Shown here piece after piece: positions 1 through 31,196 of a stretch of 64,000 bases of DNA. Numbering within the stretch: position 1 is the first letter of the stretch; every line of letters starts with the position of its first letter. This DNA is from Eriocheir sinensis. Its lineage: Eukaryota; Arthropoda; Malacostraca; Decapoda; Varunidae. The notes beneath the pieces were generated by a model, which saw nothing but the letters and a program-made list of their open reading frames with translations, was not told the DNA's origin and did no database searches. The position numbers and the translations under genes are program-made. The stretch is taken from the NCBI RefSeq assembly GCF_024679095.1, contig NW_026110552.1:186001-250000 (forward strand). Direction: 5' to 3'.

Positions 1-250
1 AATAATTTAAATTTGTATGAAAAGAAATATAGAAAATACACATAAAATTAGGTTAATTTGTTTTGAAATATATTTACAAAATACACATAAAATAATGTAA
101 ATTTGAAAGAAAATATATAAACAAATACACATATAATAACGTAAATTTCTATGAAATATATATACAAAATACACATTAAATAATGTAAATATGTATAAAA
201 AAATATATACAAAACACAAATAGAATAATGTAAAATCGTATCAAAATTTT
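1..250 (-). repeat. Orientation block 1: H fragment m16 to m10
   Basis: A-rich strand on top. It reads m16, m15, m14, m13, m12, m11 and the edge of m10 in reverse, and is cut by the window start. It flips at about 247-251, where GTATCAAAAT (238-247) can pair with ATTTTGATAC (276-285). It recurs at 7,376-7,620. Confidence 0.85.
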
Positions 251-2265
<2,015 letters not shown>

Positions 2266-3210
2266 GATATACAAAATACACATAAAATAACCTATATTTG
2301 TATCAAACTATATTCTAAAATACACAAAAATATTTTAAATTTGTATGAAAATATATATACAAAATACACATAAAATTAGGTAGATTTGTATTGAAATACA
2401 TATACAAAATACACATAAAATAATGTAAATTTGAATGAAAAGACAGACGAATACACTTAAAATAACGTAAATTTGTATAAAAAAATATATACAAAACACA
2501 AATAGAATACTGTAAAATCGTATCAAAATAAATACACAGAATATTAATAAAATAATGTATATTTGTATGAAAATAAAGAAGCAAAATACCAATAAAATAA
2601 CGCATTTTTTTTATTTATAAAAATATATATACCAAAATACACATAAAAATAAAAATTTGAATTAAAATAAATATATAAAAAACACATACAATAAGGTAAA
2701 TTTGTATTGAAATAGATATGCAAAATACATATAAAACAATGTAAATTTGTTTCAAAATATATATACGAATACACATAAAATAACGTAGATTTCTATAAAA
2801 ATATATATACAAAATACACATAAAATGAAGTAAATACTTATAAAAAAACGTATACAAAATACACATAAAATAATGTAAACTCGTATCAAAATAAATATAC
2901 AAAATACCAATAAAAGAATGTGTATTTGCATAAATATAAATATACAAAATACACATAAAATAACGTAAATTTATATAAAACTATATACAAAAATACACAG
3001 AAGTATTTTAATTTGTATGAAAATAGATATACAAAATAAGGTAAATTCGTTTCAAATTCAATAAACAAAATTCAGATAAAAGAAAGTATATTTGTAGAAT
3101 AAATAAATATACAAAATACACATAAAATAACGAAAATTTGTTTGAAAATATATAAAAAAATAAACAAAAATAATTTCAATTTGTATGAAAATAAATATAC
3201 AAAATACACA

Positions 3211-4895
3211 TGTATTTTTCACACAAATTTAATTACTTTTGTGTATTTTTGCATATAGTTTTATATAAATTTACGTTATTTTATTTGTATTTTGTATATT
3301 TATATTTATACAATAAACATTCTTTTATTAGTATTTTGTTTGTTTATTTTGATACGAGTTTACATTATTTTATGTGTATTTTGTATACCTTTTTTTAAAT
3401 TAAATTAAATTTACGTTATTTTATTGTGTGTATTCGTATATATTTTGAAACATTTTATACAAATTCATGTCATTTTATGTGTATTTGTATATATATTTTC
3501 ATACAAATTTATATCATTTTATGTATTCTTACATATTTTATTACAAATTTACCTTATTGTATGTTTATTTTGTATATTTATTTCATTCAATTTAAATTAT
3601 TTAATGTGTATATTTGTATTTGTATTTAGGTTATTTTATGTGTGTTTTTCTATATATTTTCATCCAAAATTACATTATTGTATTGTTATTTTCTTAATTT
3701 AACTTGATACGAATTTATATTATTTCATAGGTATTTTGTATACATATTTTATACTCATTTACATTATCTAATGTGTGTTTTGTATATATTTTTATGCAAA
3801 CTAATTTTATGTGCATTTTGTACATATATTTTTATAGAAACTTAAAACGTTATTTTATGTATTTTGTATATGTTTTCTCATACAAATTTACATTATTTAA
3901 TTAGTTTTTTGTTTCTTTATTTTGATACGAATGACTTGATTATTGGTGCATTTTGTAAATATTTTTTTATACGTATTTACATTACTTAATGTATATTTTT
4001 TTTATATATTTTTTTTACAAATTTACGTTATTATATGTGTATTTGTTAAAAATATTTTGGAACGAATTTACTTTATTTTATGTATTTGTATATATATTTC
4101 AATTCAAATTTAGCTTATTTTGTGTGTATTTTGTACATCTATTTTCATGCAAATTTAATTACTTCTGTGTATTTTTGTATATAGTTTTATACAAATTTAC
4201 GTTATTTTACGTGCATTTTGTATATTTATATTTATACAAATACACATTCTCTTATTATTTTGTTTATTTCTATTTATACGAATTTACATTATTTTATGTG
4301 TATTTTGTATACATTTTTGATTCGTATTTACTTAATTTTATTAGTATTTTGTATATATATATTTATAGAAATCTATGTTATTTTATGTGTATTCGTATAT
4401 ATATTTTGAAACAAATTTACATTGTTTTATGTTTTTTGCATATCTATTTCAATACAAATTTACCTTATTGTATGTGCATTTTGTATATTTATTTTAATAC
4501 AAATTCAAATATTTTATGTGTATTTTGGTATATATAATTTTATAAAAAATGCGTTATTTTATAGTTATTTTGCATCTTAGTTTTCATACAAATGTACATT
4601 ATTTTATTAATATTCTGTGTATATATTTTGATACGATTTTATACTATACTATTTGTGTTTTGTATATATTTTTTTATACATATTTTCATTATTTAATGTG
4701 TATTTTTTATATATATTTTATACAAATTAACGTCATTTTAAGTGTATTTGTTTATATAATCTCATTCAAATTTACATTATTTTAAGTGTATTTTGTAAAT
4801 GTATTTCAATACAAATTTACCTAATTTTATGTGTATTTTGTATACTATTTTCATACAAATTTAAATTATTTTTGTGTTTTTTTGTATATACATAT
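3211..4895 (+). repeat. Orientation block 4: m1-m3, cassette B, cassette E, H cycle
   Basis: An E tail and m1-m3 (3,211-3,385) jump to cassette B (3,385-3,860), which carries TTATCTAATGTGTGTTTTGT. E follows (3,860-4,195, with TTTAGCTTATTTTGTG), then an H cycle to about 4,890. The m9 near 4,550 has the rare spelling CTTAGTTTTCATACAAATG, which reappears in reverse at about 40,865-40,890. Confidence 0.82.
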
Positions 4896-5620
4896 AGAGT
4901 AAATTTCTGTAAATATATATTCAAAATACATATAAAATTATGTAAATAAGTATAAAAATATATATATCAAATACACCTAAAAAAATTAAAATTCGTATCA
5001 AAATAAATAAACAAAATTCCGATAAAAGAACGTATATTTGTAGGAAAATAAATATACAAAATACACATAAAATGGCTAAAATTTGAATAAAAATATATAC
5101 AAAAAACAAAAAAATAAATTTCAATTTATATGAAAATAGATATACAAAATACACATATAATTAGTTAAATTTTTATTTAAATACATGTACAAAATACACA
5201 TAAAATAATGTAAATTTGTATGAAATGAAAACAAATTCACATAAAATAACGTACATTTGTGTAAAATAGATATACAAAATATACATAGAGTAATGTAAAA
5301 TCGTATCAAAATAAATACACAGAATATCAATAAAATAATGGAATTTTGTATGAAAATAAAGATGCAAAATACCCATAAAATAAAGCATATTTTTTTTAAA
5401 ATACATATACAAGAATACACATAGAATAATTAAATTTGTATTAAAATTAATATATAAAATGCACGTACAATAAGGGAAATTTGTATTTAAAAAATATACA
5501 AAATGCACATAAAACAATGTATATTTGTTTCAAAATATATATACGAATACACATAAAATAACGTATATTTCTATAGAAATATATATAAAAAAAACACATG
5601 AAATGACGTAAATACGTACA

Positions 5621-5655
<35 letters not shown>

Positions 5656-6290
5656 CACATTAAATAATATAAATTCGCATCAAAATAAATAAACAAAATA
5701 TCAATAAAAGAATGTGTATTTGTATGAAAATAGATATACAAAATACACATAAATATTGTAAATTTGTATAAAACTCTATTAAAAATACACAAAAATAATT
5801 TAAATTTGTATAAAATAGATATGCAAAATACATATAAAACAATGTAAATCTTGCTTCTAAATATATATACGAATACACATAAAATAACGTAGATTTCTAT
5901 TAAAACATATTTACAAAATACACATAAAATGAAGTAAATACGTATAAGAAAATGTATACAAAATACACATAAAATAATGTAAACTCGTATCAAAATAAAT
6001 AAACTAAATGCCAATAAAAGAATATTTACTTGTATAAATATAAATATACAAAATACACATAAAATAACGTAAAATTGTATAAAACTATATACAAGAATAA
6101 ACAAAAATAATTAAATTTGTATGAAAATATATACAAAAGACATAAAATAAGCTAAATTTGAATTAAAATAAATATAGAAAATACATAAAATAATGTAAAT
6201 TTGTATCAAAATATATTCAAATACATATATTAAAATATACAAAATGCGTATATAATAAAATAATTTGTATTGAAAAATATGCAACATACA
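4896..6290 (-). repeat. Orientation block 5: reverse copy of the 38.8-40.6 kb block
   Basis: Starts at GTATATACATATAGAGTAAA, the reverse of the flip at about 40,575. It runs through the odd monomers shared with 40,310-40,570, then H2-type monomers, a short (TA) run at 5,624-5,652, m6-m1 and E-like sequence. Relative to the 39.3-39.6 kb stretch it lacks about eight monomers (m7 to m15) around 5,820. Confidence 0.8.
5624..5652. repeat. Short (TA)n tract, about 29 bp
   Basis: A TA run in the dyad of an m12-like reverse monomer (CAAAAATATATA into TATAATACACATT). The inverted counterpart near 39,825-39,840 holds only the usual 9-10 bases of alternating TA, so this looks like a nascent expansion. 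Confidence 0.9.
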
Positions 6291-7125
6291 CGTTTACTCA
6301 TACAAATTTATATTATTTTATTGGTATTTTGTTTATTTATTTTGATACAATTACATGATTATGTGTATTTTGTACATATTTTTATACGTATTTACATTAT
6401 TTATTGTGTATTTTGTTTATATATTTTCATACAAATTTACGTTATAATATGTATTTGTATAAATATTTTGATACAAATTTACTTTATTTCATGTATTTTG
6501 TATATATATTTCAACTCAAATTTAGCTTATTTTGTGTGTATTTTGTATATATTTTCATACAAATTTAATTACTTCTGTGCATTTTTGTATATATTTTTAT
6601 AGAAATTTACGTTATATTTTGTATATTTATATTTATACAAATACGCACTCTTTTATTGGTATTTTGTTTATTTATTTTGATACGAATTTGCATTATTTCA
6701 TGTGTTTTGTATACATTTTTTTGTACGTATTTACTTCATTTTGTATATATATTTTTTTATAGAAATCTACGTTATTATGTGTATTCGTATATATACTTTG
6801 AAATAAATTTACACTGTTTTATGTGTGTTTTGCATATCTATTTCAATACAAATTTACCTTATTGTAAGTGTTTTTTGTATATTTATTTTAATACAAATTT
6901 AATTTTTTGATGTGTATTTTGGTATATATATTTTTATAAATAAAAAAAATGCGTTATTTTATGGGTATTTTGCTTCTTTATTTTCATACAAATTTACATG
7001 CTTTTAGTAATATTCTGTGGATTTATTTTGATACGATTTTACATTATTCTATTTGTGTTTTGTACATATTTTTTTATACAAATTTACGTTATTTTAAGTG
7101 TATTTGTTTATGTATTTTCATAAAA
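6291..7125 (+). repeat. Orientation block 6: cassette E followed by m1-m13
   Basis: E starts at the recurring junction GCAACATACACGTTTACTC (6,281-6,299) and runs to about 6,600. A shortened m1 and m2-m11 follow, then m13 to the flip at about 7,125, where GTGTATTTG faces GTACAAAATACAC across about 20 bases. Confidence 0.82.
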
Positions 7126-7620
7126 AATATGTACAAAATACACATATAATCATTTAATTCGTATCAAACTAAATAAACAAAATATCAATAAAATAATGTA
7201 AATTTGTATGAGAAAACATATACAAATACATATAAAATAAAATATATGTCCAAAAATGAGCGTAAAATAAAGTAACTATGGATAAAAATATATATACAAA
7301 ACACACATTAAATAATGTAAATGCGTACATAAAATAACCTAAATTTGTATAAAACTATATACAAAAATACACAAAATAATTTAAATTTGTATGAAAGAAA
7401 TATAGAAAATACACATAAAATTAGGTTAATTTGTTTTGAAATATATTTACAAAATACATAAAATAATGTAAATTTGAAAGAAAATATATAAACAAATACA
7501 CATATAATAACGTAAATTTATGAATATATATACAAAATACACATTAAATAATATAAATATGTATAAAAAAAATATATACAAAACACAAATAGAATAATGT
7601 AAAATCGTATCAAAATTTTC
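7126..7620 (-). repeat. Orientation block 7: reverse cassette F plus copy of block 1
   Basis: Reverse F (7,126-7,345) shows degraded forms of its markers, such as ATGTCCAAAAATGAGCG where other copies read ATGTCCAAAAATGAACG. Reverse m17 and m16 lead into 7,376-7,620, a near-identical copy of 1-250 that ends at the same TCAAAATTTTCGTTATTA flip. Confidence 0.82.
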
Positions 7621-9140
<1,520 letters not shown>

Positions 9141-10474
9141 CTTAGAATAATGTAAAATCGCATGAAAATAAGTACACAGAATATCAATAAAATAATTTAA
9201 ATTTGTATGAAAATAAAGATGAAAAATACCCATAAAATAAAGCATTTTTTTAAATACATATACAAAAATACAAATAGAATAATTAAATATGTTAAAATTA
9301 ATATAAAATGCACATACAATAAGGTAAGTTTGTATTGAAAAAAGCAAAATACACATAAAAAAGTGTAAATTTGTTTCAAAATATATATACGAATACTCAT
9401 AAAATAACGTTGATTTCTATAGAAATATATATACAAAATGCACATGAAATGTTGTAAATACGTATAAAAATATATACAAATACACTTTAATACTGTAAAT
9501 TCGCGTCAAAATAAATAAACAAAATATCAATAAAGAATGTGTATTTGTATGAAATAGATATACAAAATACACATAAAATAACCTATATTTGTATCAAACT
9601 ATATTCTAAAATACACAAAATATTTTAAATTTGTAATGAAAATATATACAAAATAATATAAAATTAGGGTAGATTTGTATTGAAATACATATACAAAATA
9701 CACATAAAATAATGTAAATTTGAATGAAAAGACAGACGAATACACTTAAAATAACGTAAATTTGTATAAAAAAATATATACAAAACACAAATAGAATACT
9801 GTAAAATCGTATCAAAATAAATACACAGAATATTAATAAAATAATGTATATTTGTATGAAAATAAAAGAAAAATACCAATAAAATAACGCATTTTTTATT
9901 TATAAAATATGTATACCAAAATACACATAAAAATAAAATTTGAATTAAAATAAATATATAAAAACACATACAATAAGGTAAATTTGTATTAAATAGATAT
10001 GCAAAATACATATAAAACAATGTAAATTTGTTTCAAAATATATATGAATACACATAAAATAACGTAGATTTCTATAAAATATATATACAAAATACACATA
10101 AAATGAAGTAAATACTTATAAAAAACGTATATAAAATACACATAAAATAATGTAAACTGTATCAAAATAAATATACAAAATACCAATAAAGAATGTGTAT
10201 TTGCATAAATATAAATATACAAATACACATAAAATAACGTAAATTTATATAAAACTATATACAAAATACACAGAAGTATTTTAATTTGTATGAAAATAGA
10301 TATACAAAATAAGGTAAATTCGTTTCAATTCAATAAACAAAATTCAGATAAAAGAAAGTATATTTGTAGAATAAATAAATATACATACACATAAAATAAC
10401 GAAAATTTGTTTATATAAAAAAATAAACAAAATAATTTCAATTTGTATGAAAATAAATATACAAAATACACATG
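9141..10474 (-). repeat. Orientation block 9: second copy of block 3, deletion-rich
   Basis: Follows the monomer order of 1,835-3,210 but is shorter. Many A or T runs have lost one or more bases (AAAAAATATATA becoming AAAATATATA, ACACTTTAAATAC becoming ACACTTTAATAC), and some GTGT/ACAC steps lost two. It ends at an ACACATGTATTTTGTATA flip near 10,475. Confidence 0.85.
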
Positions 10475-11100
10475 TATTTTGTATATCTTTTTCACAAATT
10501 TAATTACTTTGTGTATTTTTGCATATAGTTTATATAAATTTACGTTATTTTATTTTGTATTTTGTATATATTATATTTATACAATAAACATTCTTTATTA
10601 GTATTTTGTTTGTTTATTTTTATTCAGCTTACATTATTTTATGTGTATTTTGTATACCTTTTTTATAGATATTTACTTCATTTTATGTGTATTTTGTATA
10701 TTTATTTTCATAGAAATCTACGTTATTTTATGTGTATTCGTATATATATTTTGAAAAAAATGTACATGGTTTTATATGTATTTTGCATATCTATTTCAAT
10801 ACAAATTTACTCTTATTGTATGTGCATTTTGTATATTTATTTTAATACAAATTAAATATTTTATGTGTCTTGGTATAAATATTTTTTATAAAAATGCGTT
10901 ATTTTATGGGTATTTTGCATCTTAATTTCATACAAATTTACATTATTTTATTAATGTTCTGTGTATTTATTTTGATACGATTTTATATTATTCTATTTGT
11001 GTTTTGTATATATTTTTATACATATTTACATTATTTAATATTTTTTATATATATTTATACAAATTTACGTTATTTTAAGTGTATTTGTTTATATATTTAT
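10475..11100 (+). repeat. Orientation block 10: E tail and m1-m13
   Basis: An E tail with shortened runs, then m1 (about 10,537) to m13. The order matches 33,480-34,090. It ends in a foldback: the following block returns through m13, m12, m11 and so on to m1 in reverse. Confidence 0.82.
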
Positions 11101-11735
11101 AAATTTGTATTGAAATACATACACAAATACACATAGAATAATGTAAATTTATATAAAAATATATATACAAATACACTTAAAATAACGTAAATTTGCATTA
11201 AAAAATATATACAAAACACAAATAGAATAATGTAAAATCGTATCAAAATAGATACACAGAATATTAATAAAATAATGTAAATTTGTATGAAAATAAAGAA
11301 AAAATACTGATAAAATAACGCATTTTTTATTTATAAAATATATATACCAAAATACACATCAAAAATTTAATTTGTATTAAAATAAATATATAAAAACACA
11401 TACAATAAAGTAAATTTGTATTGAAATAGATATGCAAAATACATATAAAACAATGTAAATTTGTTTCAAAATATATATACGAATACACATAAAATAACGT
11501 AGATTTCTATAAAATATATATGTACAAAATACACATAAAATGAAGTAAAAACGTATAAAAAATGTATACAAAATACACATAAAATAATGTAAATTAGTAT
11601 CAAAATAAATAAGCAAAATACCAATAAAAGAATGTGTATTTGTATAAATATAAATATACAAATTAAACTTAAAAAACGTAAATTTATAAAAAACTATATA
11701 CAAAAATACACAGAAGTAATTAAATTTGATAGGAA
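10480..11735. repeat. Foldback, arms about 0.6 kb, short spacer
   Basis: Left arm E tail and m1-m13 (10,480-11,090), right arm the same monomers in reverse (about 11,160-11,735), spacer about 70 bp holding a lone reverse m14. The arms are imperfect, with different small indels on each side. Confidence 0.8.
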
Positions 11736-12440
11736 AATATATACAAAATTCACACAAAATAAGCTAAATTTGAATTGAAATATATATACAAAATACATGA
11801 AATAAGTAAATTTTTATCAAAATATTTATACAAATACACATATAATAACGTAAATTTGTGAAAATATATAAAATACATTAAATAATGTAAATACATAAAA
11901 ATGTAAAATACACATATAATCATGTGATTCGTATGAAAATAAATAACAAAATAAAATATATATACAAATACACATAAAAACATGAATTTGTATAAAATTT
12001 GTTTCAAAATATATACGAATACACAATAAAATAACGTAAATTTTTATGAAAATGTATATATAAAATACACATAAATAATTTAAATACGTAGAAAAATATA
12101 TATTTAAAATACACATAAAATAATGTAAATTCGTAAAAAATTAAATACACAAAATTCCAATAAAAGAAAGTATATTTGTAGGAAAATATATATATATAAA
12201 AAACAAATAAAATAACTAAAATTTGTATAAAAATATATACATAAATACACAAAAATAATTTAAATTTGTTTGAAAATAGATATGCAAAATACACATAAAG
12301 TTAGGCAAATTTCTATTGAAATACATATACAAAACAAATATATAAACAAATACATATAAAATAACGTAAATTTGGATAAAATATTTATACAAAATATACA
12401 TTAAATATTTTAAATATGTATAAAAAAATATTATATTATA
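11101..12440 (-). repeat. Orientation block 11: reverse H, E, B fragment and G
   Basis: Reverse m14 to m1 (11,101-11,690), E (to about 11,970), a short B piece (11,970-12,040), then cassette G (12,040-12,440, marker CACATAAAGTTAGGCAAA). Equivalent to 16,200-17,530, but the part before about 12,000 has many small deletions. The flip is at TATTATATTATATATATTTT, about 12,430-12,450. Confidence 0.83.
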
Positions 12441-22033
<9,593 letters not shown>

Positions 22034-23620
22034 TATGAGTAAACGTGTATGTTGCATATTTTTTCAATACAAATTTAACTTATTATATACGCATTTTGTA
22101 TATTAATTTTAATACAAATTTAATTATTCGATGTGTATTTTTGTATCTGTATTTTTATAAACATATGCTCTATTTTTTGGGTTTTTTGAATCTTTATTTT
22201 CATACAAATTTACATAATTTTATTGATATTCTGCTCATTCATTTTGATACGAATTGACATTATTCTATGTGTAATTTATACAAATTTACGTTATTTTATG
22301 TGTATTTGTTTATATATTTTGACACAAATTTACAATATTTTATGGCTATTTTGTATATACATTTCAAAAGAAATTTACCTAGTCTTATGTGCATTTTGTA
22401 TATCTATTTTCATACAAACTCAAATTATTTCTATGTATTTTTGTATATATTTTAATACAAATTTTTGTTATGTTATGTGTATTTTGTAAATTTATTTTCA
22501 TTCAAATATATATTATTTTATTGGTGTTTTGTTGATTTATATTGATACGAATTTACATTATTTTATATATACTTTGTATATATATTTTTATACGTTTTTA
22601 CATTATTTAATATTTATTTTGAATATATGTTTTTATACAAATTCATGGTATTTTATGTGTATTTGTATATATATTTTCATATAAATTAATACATATATAC
22701 GTTATTTTAAGTTATTTTATGTGTATTTGTTTATATATTTTGACACAAATTTACAATATTTTATGGGTATTTTGTATATACATTTCAAAAGAAATTTACC
22801 TAGTTTTATGTGTATTTTGAATATCTATTTTCATACAAACTCAAATTATTTTTATGTATTTTTGTATATACACATCAATTCAAATTTAGTTTATTTTATC
22901 TGTATTTTGTATATGTATTTTCATACGAATTTAATCACTTCTGTGTATTTTTGTATAGTTTTATACAAATTTACGTTATTTTATGTGTATTTTGTATATA
23001 CAAATACACATTCTTTTATTGGTATTTTGTTTATTTATTTTGATACGAATTTACATTATTTTATGTGTATTTTGTATACATTTCCTTATACGTATTTACT
23101 TCATTTTATGTGTATTTTGTATATATATTTTTATACAAATCTACGTTATTTTATGTGTATTCGTATATATATTTTGAAACAAATTTACATTGTTTTATAT
23201 GTATTTTGCATATCTATTTCAATACAGATTTACCTTATTGTATGTGTATTTTGTATATTTATTTTAATACAAATTATTTTTTTCATGTGTATTTTGGTAT
23301 ATATATTTAAAAAAAATGCGTTATTTAATGGGTATTTTGCATCTTTATTTTCATACAAATTTACATTGTTTTATTAATATTCTGTGTATTTATTTTGATA
23401 CGATTTTACATTATTCTATTTGTGTTTTGTATATATTTTTTTTATACATATTTACATTATTTAATGTCTATTATGTATATTTTGAAACAAATTTAAGTTG
23501 TTTTATGCGCATCTGTTAAAATATTTTGATACAAATTTACATTATTTTATGTATTTTGTATATATATTTCAATACAAATTTAGTTTATTTTATGTATATT
23601 TTGTATATCTATTTTCATTC
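22034..23620 (+). repeat. Orientation block 16: H2-like units, C fragment, local duplication, H
   Basis: H2-like units (22,040-22,555; m10 spelled TTCTGCTCATTCATTTTGAT) and a C fragment (22,555-22,690). A second copy of the GACACAAATTTACAATATTT monomers follows (22,711-22,880, first at about 22,286-22,455). Then an E tail, m1-m11 (22,965-23,480) and a stretch with GCGCATCTGTTAAAATATTT. It flips at TTTTCATTCGTATCAAAAT. Confidence 0.8.
22040..22056 (+). other. Recurring flip junction 1 (GTAAACGTGTATGTTGC)
   Basis: This sequence bridges reverse E and forward H2 at 22,040, 38,772 and 60,093. Its reverse complement GCAACATACACGTTTAC bridges the opposite pair at 6,281 and 30,346. Five occurrences in two orientations mark one original breakpoint that was later copied and inverted. 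Confidence 0.9.
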
Positions 23621-28150
<4,530 letters not shown>

Positions 28151-28545
28151 TAATATAATATATTTTTATACATATTTAAAATATTCAATTTATATTTTGT
28201 ATATATATTTTATCCAAATTTATGTTATTTTATATGTATTTTTCTATATATTTTCATACAAATTTACATTATTTTATGTGAGTTTTGTATATGTATTTCA
28301 ATACAAATGTGCCTAACTTTATGTGTATTTTGCATATCTATTTTCAAACAAATTTAAATTATTTTTGTGAATTTTTGTATATATTTTTATACAAATTTTA
28401 ATTATTTTATTGATTTTTTGTATATATATTTTCCTACAAATATACATTCTTTTATTGGAATTTTGTGTATTTAATTTTTTTCGAATTTTCATTATTTTAT
28501 GTGTATTTTGTATATATATTTTTCTACGTATTTAAATTATTATTA
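28151..28545 (+). repeat. Orientation block 18: cassette G, forward
   Basis: Forward G: TGCCTAACTTTATGTG near 28,311, then TTATTGATTTTTTG and a TTCTTTTATTGGAATTTTG monomer. It starts at the reverse form of the G/E flip (CGCAAATATCAATAAAAA) and ends at AAATTATTATTATGAAAATA, about 28,545. Confidence 0.82.
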
Positions 28546-30357
28546 TGAAAATATATAAACAAATACACTTAAAATAACGTAAATTTGTATAAAATATATA
28601 TGCAAGATACACATTAAATAATGTTAATGTGTATAAAAAATATATATACAAAAAACAAATAGAATAATGTAAAATCGTATCAAAATAAATACACAGAATA
28701 TCAATAAAATAATGTAAATTTGTATGAAAATAAAGATGCAAAATTACCAAAAATTATCGCATTTTTTATAAAAATATATTTACCAAAATACACATAAAAT
28801 ATTTAAATTTGTATTGAAATAAATATACAAAATGCATATACAGTAAGGTAAATTTGTATTGAAAGAGATATTCAAAAATACATATAAAACAATGTAAATT
28901 TGTTTCAAAATATATATAAGAATTCACATAAAATAAAGTATATTTCTATAGAAATATATATACAAAATACATATGAAATTATGTAAATTCGTATAAAAAT
29001 ATATATACAAAATACATATCAAATAATGTAAATACGTGTCAAAATAAATAAAGAAAATATCATGAAAAGAATGTGTATTTGTATGAAAATAGATAATAGA
29101 TAATAAATATGTATAAAATATATATGCAAGATTCACATTAAATAATGTAAATATGTATAAAAAAAGTATGTACAAAAAACAAATAGAATAATGTAACATC
29201 GTATCAAAATAAATACACCGAATATTAATAAAATAATGTAAATTTGTATGAAAATAAAGATGCAAAATTCCCATGAAATAGCGCATTTCTTATAAAAATA
29301 TATATACCAAAATGCACATAAAATATTTAAATTTGCATTGAAATAAATATACAAAATGCACATACAATAAGGTAAATTTGTATTGAAAGAGATATGCAAA
29401 AATACATATAAAACAATGTAAATTTGTTTCAAAATATATATACGAATACAAATAAAAAAACCTAGATTTCTATAAAAATATATGTACAAAATACACATAA
29501 AATTAAGTAAATACGTATAAAAAATGTATACAAAATACACATAAAATAATGTAAATTCGAATTAAAATAAATAAACAAAATACCAATAGAAGAATGTGTA
29601 TTTGGATAAATATAAATATACAAAATACACATACAAAATAAACATAAAATAAGGTAGATTTGTAATAAAATATATGTACATAATACACATAAAATAATGT
29701 AAATTTATATGAAAATATATATACAAATACACATAAAATTCCATGAATTTGTATAAAAATATATATACAAAATAAATATTAAATAATGTAAAAGTGTATA
29801 AAAATATATATACAAAGTACATATAAAATAATGTAAATTCGTATCAATATAAATCAACAAAAAACAATAAAATAATATATATTTGAATGAAAATAGATTT
29901 ACAAAATACACATAACATAACTAAAATTTGTATTAAAATATATACAAAAATACATAGAAATAATTTGAGTTTGTATGAAAATAGATATAGAAAATACACA
30001 TAAAACTAGGTAAATTTCTTTTGAAATGTATATACAAAATACCCATAAAATATTGTAAATTTGTGTCAAAATATATAAACAAATACACATAAAATAACGT
30101 AAATTTGTTTGAAAAATATATACAAAATACACATAGAATAATATCAATTCGTATCAAAATGAATGAGCAGATTATCAATAAAATAATGTAAATTTGTATG
30201 AAAATAAAGATGCAAAAATACCCAAAAAATAAAGCATATGTTTATAAAAATACAGATACAAAAATACACATCGAATAATTAAATTTGTATTAAAATTAAT
30301 ATACAAAATGCGTATTAATAAGGTAAATTTTTATTGAAAAAATATGCAACATACACG
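28546..30357 (-). repeat. Orientation block 19: reverse m13-m4, D, H, C, H2
   Basis: Reverse m13-m9 to about 28,760, m8-m5, D (28,920-29,290), m8-m1 (to 29,600), C (29,600-29,830), H2-like monomers (29,830-30,350, with GAATGAGCAGATTATC). It is the inverted counterpart of about 60,095-61,850 and ends at the GCAACATACACGTTTACTC junction (30,346-30,364). Confidence 0.83.
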
Positions 30358-31196
30358 TTTACTCATACAAATTTATATTATTTTATTGGTATTTTGTTTA
30401 TTTATTTTGATACGAATTACATGTTTATATGTGTATTTTGTACATATTTTTTTATACGTATTTACATTATTTAATGTGTATTTTGTTTATATATTTTTAA
30501 ACAAATTGTTTGATATGTATTTTGCATATCTATTTCAATACAGATTTACCTTATTGTATGTGTATTTTGTATATTTATTTTAATACAAGTTAGTTTTTTT
30601 ATGTGTATTTTGGTATATATATTTTTATAAAAAATGCGTTATTTAATGGGTATTTTGCATCTTTATTTTCATACAAATTTACATTGTTTTATTAATATTC
30701 TGTGTATTTATTTTGATACGATTTTACATTATTCTATTTGTGTTTTGTATATATTTTTTTTACATATTTACATTATTTAATATGTATTTTGTATATTTTA
30801 AAACAAATTTACGTTATTTTATGCGCATCTGTTAAAATATTTTGATACAAAATTGGAATTTTGTGTATTTAATTTTTTACGAATTTACATTATTTTATAT
30901 GTATTTTGTATATATATTTTTCTACGTATTTAAATTATTTTATGTGTATTTTATATATACATTTTCATAAAAATTTACGTTATTTTATTGTGGGTATTCG
31001 TATATATTTTGAAACAAATTTTATACAAATTCATGTTATTTTATGTGTATTTGTATATATATTTTCAAACAAATTTATATTATTTTATGTGTATTCTTAC
31101 ATATATTTTATTACAAATTTACCTTATTTTATGTTTATTTTGTATATTCATTTCATTCAATTTCAAATTATTTTATGTGTATTTTTGTATTTGTAT

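Larger units (their letters stand above)
3385..6290 (+). repeat. Inverted duplicate of 38,781-42,070
   Basis: B, E, H, the flip at 4,895 and the following reversed units appear in the opposite order and strand at 42,070-38,781, including the flip near 40,575 (TACCCTATATG versus CATATAGAGTA). The rare m9 spelling CTTAGTTTTCATACAAATG is shared. One arm lacks about 350 bp near 5,820. Confidence 0.83.

Noticed and set aside
3989..4537. Hydrophobic Y/F/V/L-rich frames that look like multi-pass membrane proteins
   Set aside because: Hydrophobicity follows from T-rich codons (TTT, TAT, ATT, GTA). The pattern repeats every 15 residues with the monomer and disappears where monomer length changes.
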